64,000 bases of DNA from positions 1-64,000 of the forward strand of contig JAIUJO010000908.1 of assembly GCA_023846275.1 (NCBI GenBank), in the 5' to 3' direction. The notes beneath the pieces were generated by a model. The model was not told the DNA's origin, made no database searches, and saw only the letters and a list, made by a program, of their open reading frames with translations. The DNA is from Vanilla planifolia (lineage: Eukaryota > Streptophyta > Magnoliopsida > Asparagales > Orchidaceae). The translations under genes and the position numbers were made by a program. Positions 62,411 to 64,000 of this stretch are shown here, piece by piece (the stretch's first letter is position 1; each line of letters starts with the position of its first letter).

Positions 62411-64000
62411 CATGTGTGTGTGCAAGCATGGTTTTTTATTTGTATATGTGTTTTTGTGTATGTGTGTGTGCATATGTGTGTGTATGTGCATGCATATATG
62501 TGGTGGTGAGTTTGTGTGATTACACGTATGAGTATGTGTATGTAAATGTGTTCGGGCATGTGTGTTTGTGTTTGTCCATGTGTGTGCAAACATGTATATG
62601 AGCATACATATATGTGTTTGTGTGCACGCATGCACATGTGTCTGTGAGTGCATGTGTGTGTATGTGTGCATGTGTGCAAGAGTGTGTGTATGTTAGTGTG
62701 CATGCATTTTGTGTTTGTTTTTGTGTTTGTGCTACATGCGTTGGGGTGCTTATGTGTGTGCATGTTTGTGTGCATGCATTCACATGTGTGAGCATGTATA
62801 TGTGTATCACTGTGTCTATGTGTGTATGTGATGCGTAAGTGTGCATGTGTGTGTAAGTGCTAGTGTGTATGCATGTGTGGGCATGTATGTGTGTGTATGG
62901 GTGTGCATGTGTATGTGTTTGTGCATATGTGTGTGGGTGTGTTTACATGTAAATGTGCATTTGTGTGTGTATGTGTGCTAGTGTATGAGCATGTGTTAGT
63001 GTGTTTGTACATGTCAGTACGTCAATGCAAGTTTCTATCTCCTTGCTTGTGTTTGTGAGTGTGCATACTTCTGTGAGTGTGTGAGCATGTATGCATGTTT
63101 TTATGTATGTGTCTATGCATGAGTCTACATTTGTGTGTTTGTGTTTGCATGTGTGTATGTAAATGCGTGCATGCACGTGTGTATGTTTGTGTGTGCATGC
63201 ATGTGTGTTTCTGTGAGTTTATGCGTATGTTTGTGCATGTGCGATTGTGTGAGTTCATTCTTATGTTTAGTTGTGGGGGGTGTATGTTTGTGGGTTCATG
63301 TGGGTATGTATGCATTTTGTTTGTGTGTGCATGCATGCATTGGGGTGTGTGTATGTGTGTGTGTATACTGGTGCATGTGTATGTTTGTATGTGTTCATGT
63401 GAGTGCATATGCATTTGTGCAGAATTATGCATGCATGTTTGTGTGCATGCATGTGTTTGTGTGGGTCTATGTAGATGTTTGAGTGTATGTGCATGTTTGT
63501 GTTCATGTGTGTATGCATGCATGCATATGACTTTACATGTGTTTGTCACTTTGATGTTTCGTGTGAATTTTCCTATGGCTATCCATGTGTGTGTGCCTAT
63601 ATGTGCATGTGAGCATGTGCAAGCATGTTTATTTGTGTGCGCTTGCATAAGAGCCTTTGCACACGTGCATGTGTGCATGCGTGCTTGTGTATGCACGTGT
63701 ATGCTTGTGTGGTTATGTGTGTACGCACGTGTGTGTGCATGCATATGTGCACCTACTTGTTAGTGTGTGTATTCTTGCTTGCATGTGTCCACATACGTGT
63801 TCATTGTGCAGGTGCATGTGTGTGTATGTGCATGAATACTTATGTGTGTGCATGTGTGCATGTATTTATGTGTGTACATGCATGTCTACATGTGTGCATA
63901 CATCTACATGTGTCTTTATGAGTATGTGTGTATGTTTCTATACATGTGTGCATTAGTGTACATGTGTGTGTGGGTGTTTGTTCATGTGTGTATGTGTTTG

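Larger units (their letters stand above)
33851..64000 (+). repeat. Degenerate TG/CATG/TATG array, about 30 kb, continues past the window
   Basis: Essentially uninterrupted TG-rich repeat with frequent GCATG, TATG and TACATG steps. The dominant pattern is strict alternation of pyrimidine and purine. Orientation never switches to CA. Perfect runs are short, and I see no longer period by eye. The frames on both strands (Cys/Val/His/Met on +, His/Thr/Met on -) follow from composition. No gene, RNA or dispersed element is recognised anywhere in it. Small lower-regularity patches occur near 38460-38530, 48415-48445, 59595-59640 and 63525-63590. Confidence 0.93.

Noticed and set aside
33851..64000. 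tRNA, rRNA or dispersed element hidden in the TG array
   Set aside because: I scanned the less regular patches (about 38460, 48415, 59595 and 63525) and found no cloverleaf, rRNA-like or element-like sequence.

Overview
I see no convincing protein-coding gene in this 64 kb window. Almost all of it is low-complexity, strand-asymmetric repeat DNA, with one island of ordinary-complexity sequence at about 16045-17983. The best guess for the source is a nuclear chromosome of a land plant. The evidence is the 7-bp telomere-like unit ATTAGGG (one base from the plant telomere unit TTTAGGG), and an inserted element that looks like a plant LTR or TRIM-type sequence and carries a plant snRNA-type upstream element plus TATA box. 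The species cannot be named from this sequence.

Layout. (1) 1-29177: the + strand is mostly purine. GAA-rich arrays (15 blocks) alternate with tracts of a degenerate ATTAGGG heptamer (13 blocks). These are not independent microsatellites. Many blocks follow one polar order: ATTAGGG tract, then a GGAAGAA/AGAAAGA heptamer zone, then a GGAGAA hexamer zone, then GAA triplets. The ATTAGGG tracts also carry landmarks at similar internal positions (GGAGGGAGGGATT near the start, GATTAATTATTAAGG further in). I read this as a roughly 1-2 kb composite satellite module, spread by block duplication and now strongly diverged. (2) 16045-17983: an insertion into a GAA block. Its left 1.4 kb looks like an LTR, with a USE/TATA pair at 16989-17030, a 76-bp tandem repeat with a hairpin in each unit, and T-runs. 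Its right 0.5 kb is AT-rich and palindromic. (3) 29178-33850: the same two repeat types in the opposite orientation (CCCTAAT and TTC on the + strand), including a 945-bp tandem higher-order duplication. (4) 33851-64000: about 30 kb of degenerate TG/CATG/TATG repeat, nearly all alternating pyrimidine-purine, always in the TG orientation, with a few perfect TG, AT and ATGC runs.

The many long open frames come from composition. GAA-rich DNA has no stops on its pyrimidine strand, so it translates as poly-Ser/Phe/Leu. TG-rich DNA reads as Cys/Val/His/Met or His/Thr. They are not annotated. Nothing indicates genes working together. The only candidate transcription unit is the speculative short RNA within the inserted element. 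One caution covers the whole annotation: nanopore basecallers have been reported to turn CCCTAA-type telomeric repeats into CTTCTT on one strand. The co-occurrence of ATTAGGG and GAA here should be checked against accurate reads before any biology is built on it.
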